Assembly: GCA_029891345.1 (NCBI GenBank)
Contig: CM057002.1
Coordinates: 19,420,295 to 19,484,294 of the forward strand
Direction of reading: 5' to 3'
DNA length: 64,000 nucleotides
Origin: Dryococelus australis
Lineage: Eukaryota > Arthropoda > Insecta > Phasmatodea > Phasmatidae
Position numbers and translations under genes: made by a program. The notes under the pieces were generated by a model that had not been told where the DNA came from, did not search any database, and worked only from the letters and a program-made list of their open reading frames with translations. Below, one piece after another: positions 33,925 through 45,659 of this stretch. Position 1 is the first letter of the stretch. Each line of letters begins with the position of its first letter.

Positions 33925-34880
33925 CTTTCTTAAGGTGGTAGTAGTGGCTTTCAAAGGAGCATTGCACTAGACTATACGATATGCAGAAATCATTCAAAAG
34001 TAGTACACACACAATCAAAATTGTCATAAAAGTTCAATTTTTTTCAATGTGAAAGAAGATAGTAATTATTTTGTATCAGTGTAAAATATTTTAATATACT
34101 ATAAATACTTTTAAAGGGGCTGCAGTGGTGTAGTGGCAAACCAGGTTCTATTCCCGGTGGGGTCGCCCTTGGGTTCTCGCATGTGGGAATTGTGTTGGAC
34201 GATGTTGCTGGCCGGTGCGTTTTCTTTGGGATTTCCAAATGCATTCTGGTACTACTCCACGCTTTACCCTTGTCAGCTCTCAAGACCTTGATGTTAAAGA
34301 GCCACCCAAATATCTTCACTCACTCATACTCACTCACTGTATCACTATTAATTTTTAAATTTAAAAATAATATTGGGGTATTAAGAGCTTATTTGAAATC
34401 AAACGTAAGCATATTTTTTATTTTGAATGCTTCAGAAAACACATTTTGCCACAAAAAAAACATTACTATACTGAGCAAGACTTATCATAATTGCTCTGGT
34501 TTTACGTAATAGAAAGTTGTCAATAAGGTTTACAAATATTTTTAATAACTGATTTTATGCACATCCATTTCAGCCATTAATGTTATAATTTGATAACTGT
34601 AGTAAATGTACATAAAATCAATTAATTAAACACATTTTTAACAGTAGTACCAATATTTTTTCCTTACAACCATAGTTACTAGTATGTATGATTGCCCTAC
34701 TGACAAAGGTTTTTTTGTAATAGATATATTAAAAATAAATATAGATATATTTAAAATAAACTTGCAAATTTTTTTAAATATGTAAATTCTTGCAAATTGC
34801 AACATGTCATACTTTTCTAATGGTTTTTGTTGTGTGTGTACTGAATTCTGCTTTGTGTACAGTGCTTTGAAGGCCACTCT
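33925..34880. mobile_element. Group 5 repeat interrupted by a SINE
   Basis: AAGGTGGTAGTAGTGGCTTT, GTGTAAAATATTTTAATATA and, after the SINE at 34117-34330, ACATAAAATCAATTAATTAA and CTTACAACCATAGTTACTAG follow the order of the copy at 16785. The right end is diverged. Confidence 0.68.
34117..34330 (+). mobile_element. tRNA-derived SINE inserted in an older repeat
   Basis: The head GCAGTGGTGTAGTGGC and a box-B-like GGTTCTATTCCCGG are followed by the family body: TCTCGCATGTGGGAATTGTG, GACGATGTTGCTGGCCGGTG and a Pro/Ala-coding-like stretch, ending near ATCTTCACTCACTCA. The same body occurs at 13265, 24120 and, reversed, near 372. The SINE interrupts a repeat whose uninterrupted relative is at 16785-17370. 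Confidence 0.75.
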
Positions 34881-34968
34881 ACTTCTATCTTAGAGTTTCA
34901 ACAGCTATTAGGTTAGGAGGTGTAACCTTGGTTGATAAGTGATAGATTATTACGCTGTTGTGGTGCAG

Positions 34969-35069
34969 GTGAAGTACCACGCAGACTTCGAGAAGTCAAA
35001 AGGGAAGTTCACCCAGGTAGTGGATGACCCGGAGCTGCTGCGCATTAAACAGAACACAAAGATAATCAG
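34969..35069 (+). CDS. Lasp: Lasp internal exon B: nebulin-like repeat
   Basis: This 101-bp exon encodes VKYHADFEKSKGKFTQVVDD followed by PELLRIKQNTKII, a nebulin-type repeat with the typical Y-H-x-x-F-E-K core and the D-P-E-L-x-R-I-K tail. In this family the repeats bind F-actin. It starts in phase 0 after TGGTGCAG and ends with two bases (AG) of a serine codon before GTGAGT. The codon is completed by the first base of exon C. The intron before it is 4043 bp and the one after it 5864 bp; both are filled with repeats. GC content is clearly higher than in the flanking introns. Confidence 0.95.
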
Positions 35070-37240
35070 GTGAGTGTATGGTTGTCAGGTATCCAGCAAA
35101 AAGGACATGTCTTTCTTTGCATTGGGCAGGATTTTTTGTGGTAATCAATAATGCCCTGCTTTTTCAACCCGATAAAACATGGGGGGGGGGGTGTTTTTTT
35201 TTCCCGATGAAACTTGTATTGTCAATATTTACTTGGTCAATCACATAGTGTTCTTCATACCATTTGTTCTTTGGTAATGCCTGTAAATAATGTTTAATTG
35301 TTTTTTGTCCTTATTGAGATTTATTTTTCACACTGCAGTTAGTATTAAAATGTTTTGTTGAGTAATATTTGCTAAAGCAGGTTGATTCTCCTGGTACTGA
35401 GATTTCATATTTTATGTTTACTCATAATGGGAACATTATTTGTGTTATTAATTAAACTTTTCAAAACTGTTTACTTGAAACGTAAACAACTCCTTTAACA
35501 TTGTTCACATTAACTGTAGGTGAAAAAAAATTTAATGTATAATACTTCTTCGGTGTATATAATTTGTGGCACTAAGGAAATTGTGTTGCCCTCCTTTTTA
35601 ATGAAATGTAATTTTCCCGGGTAAATTTTCTTTTTTATCCTGAGCGACTGGTAACCCTAGGTGGGTGTGGCCTCGGACAGTCAGTTGTATGGGGTGTGCT
35701 TGTCGGAAGCAGTGACTCGTGGCAAGTGGCCATGGTGCCATCCCAGATCTCGCTGCCGTTAATTGGACCACTTTAGGCCACCCTTTTGTTGTTTGCCATA
35801 ATGTAATTGAGGAGGCTGTAGTGGGAAGGGTCTTTGGCCGGCTGGGTGCTTGCGAGATGATGCTCTAGTGACTCCTTCGCAGCTCCTGTGCCAGTGGGTC
35901 CAAACATTTCAATAAATAGATTGGCAATGAGATCTAGTTAAGAGTTACTTCACGTAATACTTCCCTTACAACTTACATGTCTACTTCCTCTTAAGAGTAA
36001 TAATAATAATGCAGGCCAGGGCTAGTCTATAAGTAGCCTGCAGGCCACTAGGCGTGCCACAGACTAAACATTTTTTCTGCAATAATTTTTTTTAAATATG
36101 TGTTTTTGATTACAATTACTTAATTTAAAATTTACTGCAAAAGTCATTAGCATAAAACTTGTAATCAAATTATGTATTATTTCATATATTACATCATGTA
36201 AATGAACTATGTATTGGTCAGTCGCAACTTTGTAATAAGCATTATTATTATAATTTTTAAATGGCTTCATGGAAAAAACAATTGAGTATTCCAGATGTAG
36301 GGGGATTATAGTGTTAGCATATGACAAGGAACTCTTTTTTTTCTCTCTACTTTTACATGACATTTTTCTGTGTTTACATCATAAGCTGAACATATCTTTG
36401 TTGTGCTAATGTAAACTTCCACTATCTGTACCACAATTGTACTGCAACAGCCTAGAGTTAATGAAATACTTTTCAAAAGACTCATCTGTTGTATATACAA
36501 AATAATTATTCTAAAAGTGATATTCTAAACCCACAAGTGACGTGTATCAAAGCTGCTATTTTGTTTGAGTCGGTGGTGAATTATTTGTGTTATCATCTAC
36601 ACTGGTAACCAAAACTAAAGCAACAGACAGATATCTCTCCCTCCTGTGATCATTTTGCCGTAAGATAGTACAGAATATCCACTGAAATTCCATTTTGGAA
36701 TTTCCCAACGTTTTCCAACCTCACCATGTTCCGTGAGCTATTTTCAGGACCAAAACCTTCCAATACCATATTTTTTCGCCACTGACAAAACAAATGTGCA
36801 ATCGGTGAAGTTGAATGAAATTACACTGCAACAGACCAAGCAATCATGATCAACATTTGATTCAGCCCATTAAAATTTATCATGATAGATGCTATTGAAA
36901 TCACACGTGTGCCCATTACTAACACACACAAATACTTAATTTTGTATGTATAGGCACTACATCACTTGGCAAAGATGTATTATTGCCAATTCTCACAAAC
37001 TTAAAAATTGAAATTTTAGGGGTAATAGGATCATAATTACATTATCATGTGTTCACACAACTAACAACTTTTACACAGTAGCAATTATTTATATTTTCCC
37101 TGACCCAGATGAAAATTCCCTGACAATCTATCATGTGAAATTTCCAGACTTTTCCCCTGTGTGTAAATTATAAAGCATAAACAAAGTAAACAATGTAACA
37201 TCATTTCTTGATGAACTAATGGGAAAAATTAACACATGTT
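35070..37240. other. Lasp intron sequence, no recognised element
   Basis: AT-rich intron with a moderately GC-rich block at 35655-35930 (GTGGCCTCGGACAGTCAGTT onward) that may be an old repeat. A G run lies at 35181. Confidence 0.5.
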
Positions 37241-37249
37241 TTGCTTTTC

Positions 37250-38310
37250 AAAAGTTAGTCACTTTCGTACACGTCCAGAAATCTCTTACATCTGCCGAAT
37301 ATAGTATGTGATTATTTCTGGCAGCAATACAGACCTGATGATGACATGGCATGCTCCGAATGTCATCAATCATAGTTTGCAGTATTGACGCCCATTCTTC
37401 CTGTACAGCAGTTTGTAAGCACCGGAGAGTGATTGGTGGACTCAGACGTGAAGCAACTTTTCTCCCTAGAGTACCCCACACATGCTCCATCAGATTTTAG
37501 TTTGGAGAGCGTGCAGGCCAATCAGTGTGCGCAATATCTTCAGTTTCCAGGAAGACATAACCAGTTGTGCTCGGAGGCTGAGCAGTTTCATCCATCAATT
37601 GGAAGTCTGGGCCCACAGCACCTCAAAACAACTGAACATGGGGTACTAAGCAGTTAAACCTTGCAGATTTATGTATACATCATCATGGATAGATGTTTTA
37701 GGGATTAGCATAATGCTCTCCACACCATTATTGGTTTCTTTCAACAATGTTTGAGAGCCGAAATAATGTTGCAGGTTCTCTCCAGATGTGAATCCATCGA
37801 GAATCACTCTGGAGATTGAGTCTGGACTCGTCCATTAAGACTGTCCCTGTGAACGTGTTGACTGCTCCACTCCAGACATCTTCATCTGTGAACACGCATC
37901 AGTGGAACACATACAGCAGGTCTCTCTTGACAATTAAGGTCTTTCTGCCTAAGCTGTCTGTACATTGTTTACCTCGATACAACTGTTCCAGTGGATGCTT
38001 TGAGTTCAGATGCCAGCTTCTGTGCAGTACTACAGCATGACCGTCTTCTCCTTATTGCCACATTACTGTCCTCTTTCTCAAACTACTCTAGGTCGTCCTT
38101 GCTCTAGTCTTAGAGATGCAGTTCCAGACAGTGAAAACTGCTGCCACATCTGAGAAACAACAAAATGATGCACATTAAACCATTTGGCCACATCAGCTTG
38201 AAAGTCCACCTTCCATTCTTCCTATCTCCCTCCACTGCAGGGAGTCTTCAGGCATCTTTGCTGTGCCATACTCAATGAACTTTTCATTTGGACTAATACA
38301 ACAATAAACA
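37250..38310 (-). pseudogene. Tc1-like transposase pseudogene in Lasp intron
   Basis: On the - strand the sequence runs from a helix-turn-helix region (WQQFSLSGTASLRLEQGRPR, the GRP hinge motif of Tc1 transposases) through VLMDESRLNLQSDSRWIHIW with the first catalytic Asp. It then reaches NIVERN and, near 37500, DWPARSPN, a stop, NLMEHVWGTLGRKVASRL, the region of the third acidic residue. Almost the whole family length is recognisable, but many stops and frameshifts show it is an old dead copy. It lies antisense to Lasp, in the intron between exons B and C. Confidence 0.82.
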
Positions 38311-38319
38311 CTATGTACA

Positions 38320-40933
38320 CTCTTCAATAGGGGCTCTTACATTATCACTTTAATTTTTGTAAGAGGACAGTAATGCTATCTGCTATTCAGAATATGCATG
38401 CATTTTTATTTGTTCCCATTTCACTATCACTCAATACGATCTTGTGGTGTAGTGACCATGGAGGGGATGTTTGTTTGTCTGTTGATTTCATTTTGGACAC
38501 TAGTGTAGTGTAGTATACCGGTATGATTTTTTAAATTATGAGCAGTTTCCATTTTATTTTGTTAAATTGTATTATAGAATGTATAGCTCTTTCACTGTGC
38601 ATTTAATCATAGTTTCCCTGAAATATTCAGAAATTGTTTGGGGAGTTTCTTGTATTCTAGATATTTTTGAAGACTAGATGTAATGCATGCTATTAATTGA
38701 TTATTGTTAGAAAAGTTTTATCATTTTGCAACATTATTTTTTAATTGGAGCAGCTTGATAATGATTCAATAACCGAAACCCTGACAACGAAGACAACATA
38801 TTTACAGAAAGCAATAGAGCTATGAGTCTTAAAAATTTTACTACCTCTCTTTGTTTTAAATATCACCACAAATTGCACGTTCTGCAACAGCAAATTATGG
38901 TGAAGTAACTCCATTTGCAAAAATGTCTGTATGGAAATTTTATAGAAAATTTTTAAAATATTGAAATTTATATTAACATCTTGCATTTTCAAAATATAAT
39001 TCTTGTTCCATATGCTATAGTTTTCTAATTGTTGACAGTGGCAAGTTACTGTCAGGTGGACAACTTTTATGTTTGCTATGGCTTTTGTGTGCCCTGGTGA
39101 CACGTGGCTTAATTGAGTGCACTGATACCAAGCAAATAAAATTCTGCCGTAGTCTCAGCTGTAGAAATTTGTAACATGAATGAGTTGGTGTACTAAGGAA
39201 TAAAGTAGAATGTGCTCTAAAATAATGCAAATAGCACCAATGTGACAAACAACATACAGTTAACATTATAATTTTTCACCGGAAAATTTGTTTTACATGC
39301 CATTGCCAGGGTTTGAATTGAAACTTGTGAATTCTGCTCAAAACCCTGAGGCAGCAAAACGTTTGCACATTTTATAGGTAAGTTTCTAGGCTCATGTTCT
39401 TGACCACAGTGAAGTTGGGGAGAATGAGTAGGAAAGTTGTACTCTTGATTGAAGACACCAGATGTATGTATGACATAAACAATGTTGACTTACACCTGAA
39501 CTGGATGAAATGAGATGATGAACAAAATGAAATTGTGACTGACAGTGATATTTCAGGAAGCTGCAGCACGTTATGAGGACTTTACTACTTTATTAGAGAA
39601 CAATCAACCAAGCTGAAGGGAAGTAGCAGTTTTGTTTCAAATTTTAGTATTCTTATGAACTTATTGAAAATTGCATTAATTTCCGTGTTCTATTTTTTGT
39701 ACAGATCCTCTGCTATGTTAACCTTTCATTACATGGAAGTTTGACTTTAGTGTGTTAAATAATTGTAAGTGGACATGCATGTAAGTTTTATAGGAAGGAA
39801 TGTGTTGTTTAAAGTTTTATATCTGTGGGATTTGTAGAAATATTCGAAATGACACACATAAAGTGTTTGAATGTAGAAATGAAACAATTATTAGGCTTTG
39901 AATATGGCTGCAAGTTGTTGAAAAATGTTTGATCAGATAACTGGTGCTACTTTGTTTGCACTTCCCTTTAAGGAAGTGTGTGGTAGATTACACACAGTAG
40001 TAGCGGTCCTGTCCTGACTGCTATGTTTTGTAGTTGACTTGCACAGCGGAGTACATTGTATGTATGATAGGAGCACCGTAACAAGTCTAGCCTCTGTAGT
40101 TCACTATACTGTACATTTACTATCGCTAGTATTGTAAACTGAATATATTTTAATAATTACCAAATAATTATGTTGTTCAAGTACTAATGCAGTAATATAT
40201 AGCTCATATTTTGTTTTGTAGGAACAAAGATTTTCAGCTCGCAGACTTGAATTTCTAGACAAATAATATATCGTGGAAAAATCACATATTTTCATTAATA
40301 ATAAAATGTAATGGATGAAGTAAAATTTTAAAATATTTTAAATTAAAAACTATATACATTATAAAAAAAAATATTTACATGCAAGCCGGACTTAAATGCC
40401 AAGGTGGGAAATCATCGAAGTGGCTCTGAGCTAAAGTCCTTTGGAATACTACTAGTTGTGGAAAGTTTTCCTGAGAAAACACGTGCCCTTAGTTATAACT
40501 TAAACAATTTTTTGTCCTTCTTGAAGCAGATTCAACATTTATTAGAGTACGCTGGTGCTGAATGGAACTGCTGCTGCCTTACTTAAGCGATGTAATTATC
40601 GTTCCCATCCAGCTGCAACAACATGAGGTGAGGGGAATGTAGTGGTGGATCGTAGATGGAATAAATAGTAGCACCCCAAGAAAATCCTTACTCCATGGTT
40701 CAACCCTACTTGCAACTCTGCATAATTCTTGGCTTTCTTGAGCGCCAAGGACCCTCAGCCAATAATAGAAGCACGTTGTAAAACACACACACTACATTGT
40801 ATCCTCTCACCTCGTTAGACTTCTAAAAAAAAAAAACATGTTATTGCACAAACTGTTATTTCAAGACATTTGTTTAACAGCAAAAGGTGTTCTAAGTGTT
40901 AGCTCTTTCAACAAATAATACAATCTGTTGCAG
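38320..40933. other. Lasp intron sequence, no recognised element
   Basis: AT-rich. A 120-codon frame on the - strand at 38741-39103 shows no recognisable domain. Confidence 0.5.
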
Positions 40934-41019
40934 TAATGTGGCCTATCATGGAGACTTGGAGAAGAAGGCTGCCATGGAACAGAAGCGAGGTATTGCTAGC
41001 GACAATGACAACACAAATG
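40934..41019 (+). CDS. Lasp: Lasp internal exon C: second nebulin-like repeat, partial
   Basis: This 86-bp exon encodes NVAYHGDLEKKAAMEQKRGI followed by ASDNDNTN after a split serine codon. The N-V-A-Y-H-G-D-L-E-K-K-A-A-M-E core is the second nebulin-like repeat of insect Lasp. The charged, Asn/Asp-rich tail begins the unstructured linker. The acceptor ends TGTTGCAG and the donor is GTAAGT. The exon is entered one base short of a codon and leaves with a single G, which joins AA of exon D to make a glutamate codon. A small alternatively spliced exon in the following 8696-bp intron cannot be excluded by reading alone. Confidence 0.94.
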
Positions 41020-41559
41020 GTAAGTCTTGCCGTCTTCAGCACACATTGCAGATAAGTTAGTATGGGAAACTGTATTACAGTAATGTGTGTGCTTTTAATT
41101 TAAAAAAGTGTGTGTGTGTGTGTATATATACAATATATAGTAATGATTTGAAAGTTATTATAAAATTAAAGTTTGTTAATTTATTAAATTAATGGTGCTA
41201 TAATTCTTTCGAAGAAATATATTTCAAGTATCTTGGGCAGAAAGTGCAATCATATTTTTAACAAAATTTTAGGGATGCGTTATAGAAGTGCTCTAGTAAT
41301 ACTTTGACATGTAAAAATTGTCTTGCGAAGTTTGGGATGAATATAGTATATCCAGCATAATTTTGTTCCAATTTTTTAAAGATTGACATACGACTGCCTT
41401 TAGCTGAGAGGGTTCGCTGCGGTCAATTTACAGTTTTGGTACGTGACAGTCAGTGGCATGAAATTATATGTCATCAGTGACTAATACTAGTAATACCGGT
41501 TAACAGGAACACATCTGATGTAAAGGGCAGGACGCATGACTTATCTGCTCAATATGAAA

Positions 41560-44340
41560 TCAAGTGCCGCTGTCACGGCCCGGCAGATTGGTTGGCACAC
41601 TGCCATGGGTATACCTGGTTGGAGGGTGTCCCGGAGTGGCTGCTGACCTAGCTGCAACGTTTATAGATGGCAGCTGCTGTTAATGCCGGCACCTGGTGCA
41701 CTGGTGACGCTGATTGGTGCACAGGATGGGTGGTGGCTGTTAGTCCTGTTGCCCTCAAACCAGGGGTTAGCGATTCTAAGAGGGATGTCCTCAGGGGTGG
41801 GTATTCGGCTGTCTTTATGAGGGCTGGAAATAAGTATGGTGGGGGGGGGGGGGGGGGCTAGAAGGTGAGGCCTCTCCAGCTGGCAGGCAGTTTGAGCTCG
41901 TTCCCGAGGGTTAATACTGCAGAGTACAGATGGAGCTGAGTTGCAACTCTGGCTGGCTTTGGAGGCAGTAGTTGCCTTTCTCTCCTGCCGCCAAGCACCA
42001 CTCCGCTGGGTATATGGCATATGGGAAGAAGCAAATACCGGCCTTGTAAGAGGGAAGCAGGCCTCAATGATCCCTAACTATGTCTATTCCAAGGCCGAAG
42101 CAGAACAGGCAAAAGTTGTACCCGGTGCTCCTTAGGCTATACCAGATTCCATGAAAGCTTGTGCAATAGCGGCCATTATACGGGCTAGTGTGGCACCCGC
42201 CATAGCATTTCCCGCATTGTGTGGCCAAATTTCTTACCAGGTTTGGTAATTGGACACGTCCTATTTTTTGTGGCAGGTCCCATACCAGGTTTCGTACCTG
42301 GCCAATAACATCGCAGTTTCAGAGCGTAGGGCACTCCCCGTGGCTATTACATGAAACGAGTTGATGAAGAAACCGAAAAGGATGCCTCCATCTTGATTTT
42401 ACATCCGTGAAGTTAAAACTCTTTCAAATAGACTTAAAATATTTCAATGAATAATATTGGTGGTGATAACTTTTGATTACTGTTTAAAACCGTTCTAAAT
42501 ACTTCAAACATTACCTACTGTAGGAAAAAATTTAATTCAAAGATTAAAAATATTTAGAGTATATAAACTCCTCATCTAGTGTGTAACTGGTAAGTCGCGG
42601 CGCCCGCATGTAATATGTGACTTTTGGGCGTGAGTTCAAAACTCCGCCTGGCCCAAATTTTTTATTATCATTAAATTTTACATGCAAATAATATCCCGGT
42701 ACATAAAGAAAAATCAATTTTTTGCAAACGGTCAGTAATTTTCATCAAAATTAAAAATAACACACTCGTACTATAGCAAATTTTTCATCATTTTCAAGAA
42801 AATGAATGAAACTATACTAGTAAGCAATCAATTTATGTAAAAGGCGAACAGTAATATAGCAATATTAAGATGTGCTAACTATTTTTTTTCATATGCTTAC
42901 GAATGTTACTAACTGGTAGCAGTTGTATGAATGGGATTCATATTTACTGCAAATCACACACTGCGCACCCTCCAAGGGTGCCAAATGCTAGTACGTGAAC
43001 TGCTGTCGTGTAATATGAATCTTCCATGGTGGCTCATATAGCGGCTGGCATACCGGCTCGTGCACTAGGCCTTGTAGAAGCTTTTACAAGAACCAAGTAC
43101 AGCTGCAGGTATCGTGTAATATCTGCTTTAGACCGGCACAGTTCAGTTCGGGGGATATAGAGCTATGGGTTTCCACAGGCTGCACGTCAAGATGCTTGGG
43201 TATGGGTTCAAAAGGGGTCAGACCTCCAAAACCAGACTCTTACCCTCTCTAGCACAGTTCAGCATGGTGAACAGAGTATAGGTTGGCCTGGCTGACTAGC
43301 CGCCTTAGGAATGTCTTAAGAGTGGTGGTGGCTCTACCTTACTGTGCACTTGGTGCACAGTACGGGTGGCCATCTAATGGGTGTGCTTTTGATGTACATA
43401 TGTCCCAGTGAAGGGAGCCAAAGTCCTACACTATGGTTCGTACTGGTTGCGTCACTCTGACAGATGTGGTATCTACTTAGGACTAACACAGTTACCCTAT
43501 GAAATGAGTATTTAAAAGTAAGCGAGAATACGTGTATATTCTCTGAAGAAATATATATGATATCCCCTACTATCTCCTAACTATCTCGGAGTTGATTTGA
43601 AGTTAGTCTACGTTTATCCAGGTGAAATAGACATGGTCCTTAACTGAACAAGGCAATCTGGCTAGGTAGCTATGAAAATAACAGGCCCTAACTAATTGTA
43701 ACCATTGTTCAGAAGGGGCTGTTGAGGACCACTATCAGAAGAGGTAGTGGTGGTGCCAAAACTGCCAGAGGGGACAGTGTGGTTGCCCTTATCAGAGAGG
43801 GGTAGGCAAGTGTGTTGATGGCATCTTTGGAAGCTGCTGCTGCAGTGTTGAAGAGCATCTGTAAGAGCTTCTTCTGTTGACGTACTCGCTGAAGAGTTTC
43901 TGGTAGGTCATGAGGACCTCGATGTCGTTAGAGAGCTCCAGCACACGAGGTGGTGGAGCAAGATGCCGGAGTTGCTGGACTCTGAAGAGAGCCAACGACA
44001 ACTGGTGTTGAAGGGCGGCGCACTGACTTATATTCTCCTTATCCGCGGGTCCTCTTTAATGAGGGAGTGTGGTGGGGTAATGAGCTCGTCCTCCTGCACG
44101 AAGCTGTCTAGCGGTCTGTTAGCACCGTTAGTGTCATCCCTTGGTGCACAGTAGAACCACGTGACCTTGGGCGGTAGGCTCGGCCTCTTGGCTGATAGTA
44201 CAGTCTTACTTCTGGGAGGTTGACGTGATGTCTGACTGAGAGTGAACAGTACAAGCTGGTTTGACTTGTCTGCAATAAGGCTTCTCATTGCAGAGGTGTT
44301 TCCTGTAGGCATGCGAGCAGCCTCTGGTACTGTTTTAGCC
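41560..44340. repeat. Unidentified long repeat, copy 1 (Lasp intron)
   Basis: Blocks such as GTTTGAGCTCGTTCCCGAGG, GGAGGCAGTAGTTGCCTTTC, GGTGGTGGCTCTACCTTACT and GGTAGCTATGAAAATAACAG recur in the same order in the region at 62400-64000. On the - strand near 44310-43790 there is coding-like sequence with one frameshift: VTWFYCAPRDDTNGANRPLD, then LAPPPRVLELSNDIEVLMTY. This could be a retroelement gag or unknown transposon protein. I do not recognise the family. Confidence 0.55.
42575..42665 (+). mobile_element. Possible tRNA-like SINE head
   Basis: AACTGGTAAGTCGCGGCGCC and, further on, GAGTTCAAAACTCCGCC have the spacing of Pol III boxes A and B, and the second is close to the GTTCRANNC consensus. 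No body shared with other copies was recognised. Confidence 0.4.
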
Positions 44341-44919
44341 CCACCTTTAATGAAGTGAAGGCATGTTCAGATGAGACGAAGTAGATTGTAGTATAGTCAG
44401 GAAATGCATCATGCTTAGAGGTTTTTATTTTACTACTCTCAAATTGCACATTTAATAGCACTGGTAGATTTAACAAAGCCAAGAATGTGTGAAAAACGGA
44501 ACATTGTAATAACCTAATATCTTTGAAATATGTACACCTAAAAATACTTCTTTCAATCACAACAGCAGGAATTGAGAAATGACAACAGTGTTGTAAAATA
44601 ATACAACAGTTGTTTCAAATGTGTAACTTTCAGATATCAAATGCTTTTTTTTTATATTCTGCTTCATGTTGTGATGCTTGTTGTGACCCACAACTGTTCA
44701 AGCATTACATTTTTTTAATATCTTGGCATTGTTACAGGAGTTCTGAACATTGTTGCTATTGTGTCACTAATACTGTTATAATTTGATAGGAAAAGAAGTT
44801 TGGGCTCTTGTTGTGTTGAAGAGACTTGTTCGTGTAAAAATGACACACTTGAAAGTAAATTACACTAATGTATGTGAAAATCGAGGATACATAAAATTGA
44901 AATTAACCTAATTCCACAG

Positions 44920-45639
44920 ATTATGTACATGACAGTATACTGAAGGAGAGGCAGTACCTTGGGCATCAAAACCTCCCTGATGTAGCAGTTGCTGTTCAGA
45001 TTGCCCTCAATACGTAGGAGTTGAGATTGCATGTTGTATCCAATGGTGTCCCACACCATCACACTTGGTGTTTGTCCGCTATGCCACTCCACAATGCAGG
45101 CTGCCAGATTATCGTCACCACGGTAGCATCGTAACACAATGTGGCCATCACTGTAGTACAAGTTGAAGCAGGACTCGTCCGAAAACACTACATTTTGCCA
45201 TTCAGCACGCCAGCAAAGGTGGTCACGTGCCCATTGCAGTCTGATACCTTTGTAGTTTCTGGACATTGGAAGCCGATGCAGTGGTATGCGTGCCACCAGT
45301 CCAGCCCGCAGCAGATGGCGTCGAACTGTCAATGCAGACAGGTCCACACCCGTTGCAGTGCTCGTGTCGAGCCAACATTGTGGAGGAGTCTGTATGGTCC
45401 GTTATGGCCATGTGGGCGACATGGCGGTCATCGCATGCTGTGGTCACATTGCGTGGTCCAGTACCCACTCGTGTCTGCGTATGACCCTCTTCTATCCACT
45501 GGTTCCACACATGCATCACTGTCGTAGCACCATGTCCTGTACAAGCCAAGATGTCACAGTATGACAAACCCATTTCCGGAGACTGCTCATTCTGCCCATT
45601 TGAACTCTCGCGTGCTGATATGGCACCCTTTGATGTCAA
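44920..45639 (-). pseudogene. Tc1-like transposase, truncated and frameshifted
   Basis: The N-terminal frame from 45639 has SYCDILACTGHGATTVMHVW and TRVGTGPRNVTTACDDRHVA (helix-turn-helix and GRP-like hinge). A frameshift near 45345 leads to the second frame with VRRHLLRAGLVARIPLHRLP, EWQNVVFSDESCFNLYYSDG (first catalytic Asp) and SVMVWDTIGYNMQSQLLRIE. The similarity stops after VLMPKVLPLLQ, so the segment with the second Asp and final Glu is missing. This is much better preserved than the copy at 37250-38310 and belongs to a different Tc1 subfamily. It lies in the intron between exons C and D, antisense to Lasp. Confidence 0.85.
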
Positions 45640-45659
45640 CGAGGTATACTGGCACTTGC

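Noticed and set aside
41661..42020. 119-codon frame on the - strand
   Set aside because: Crosses a poly(C) run (poly(G) on +) within the long repeat; composition-driven, no domain.
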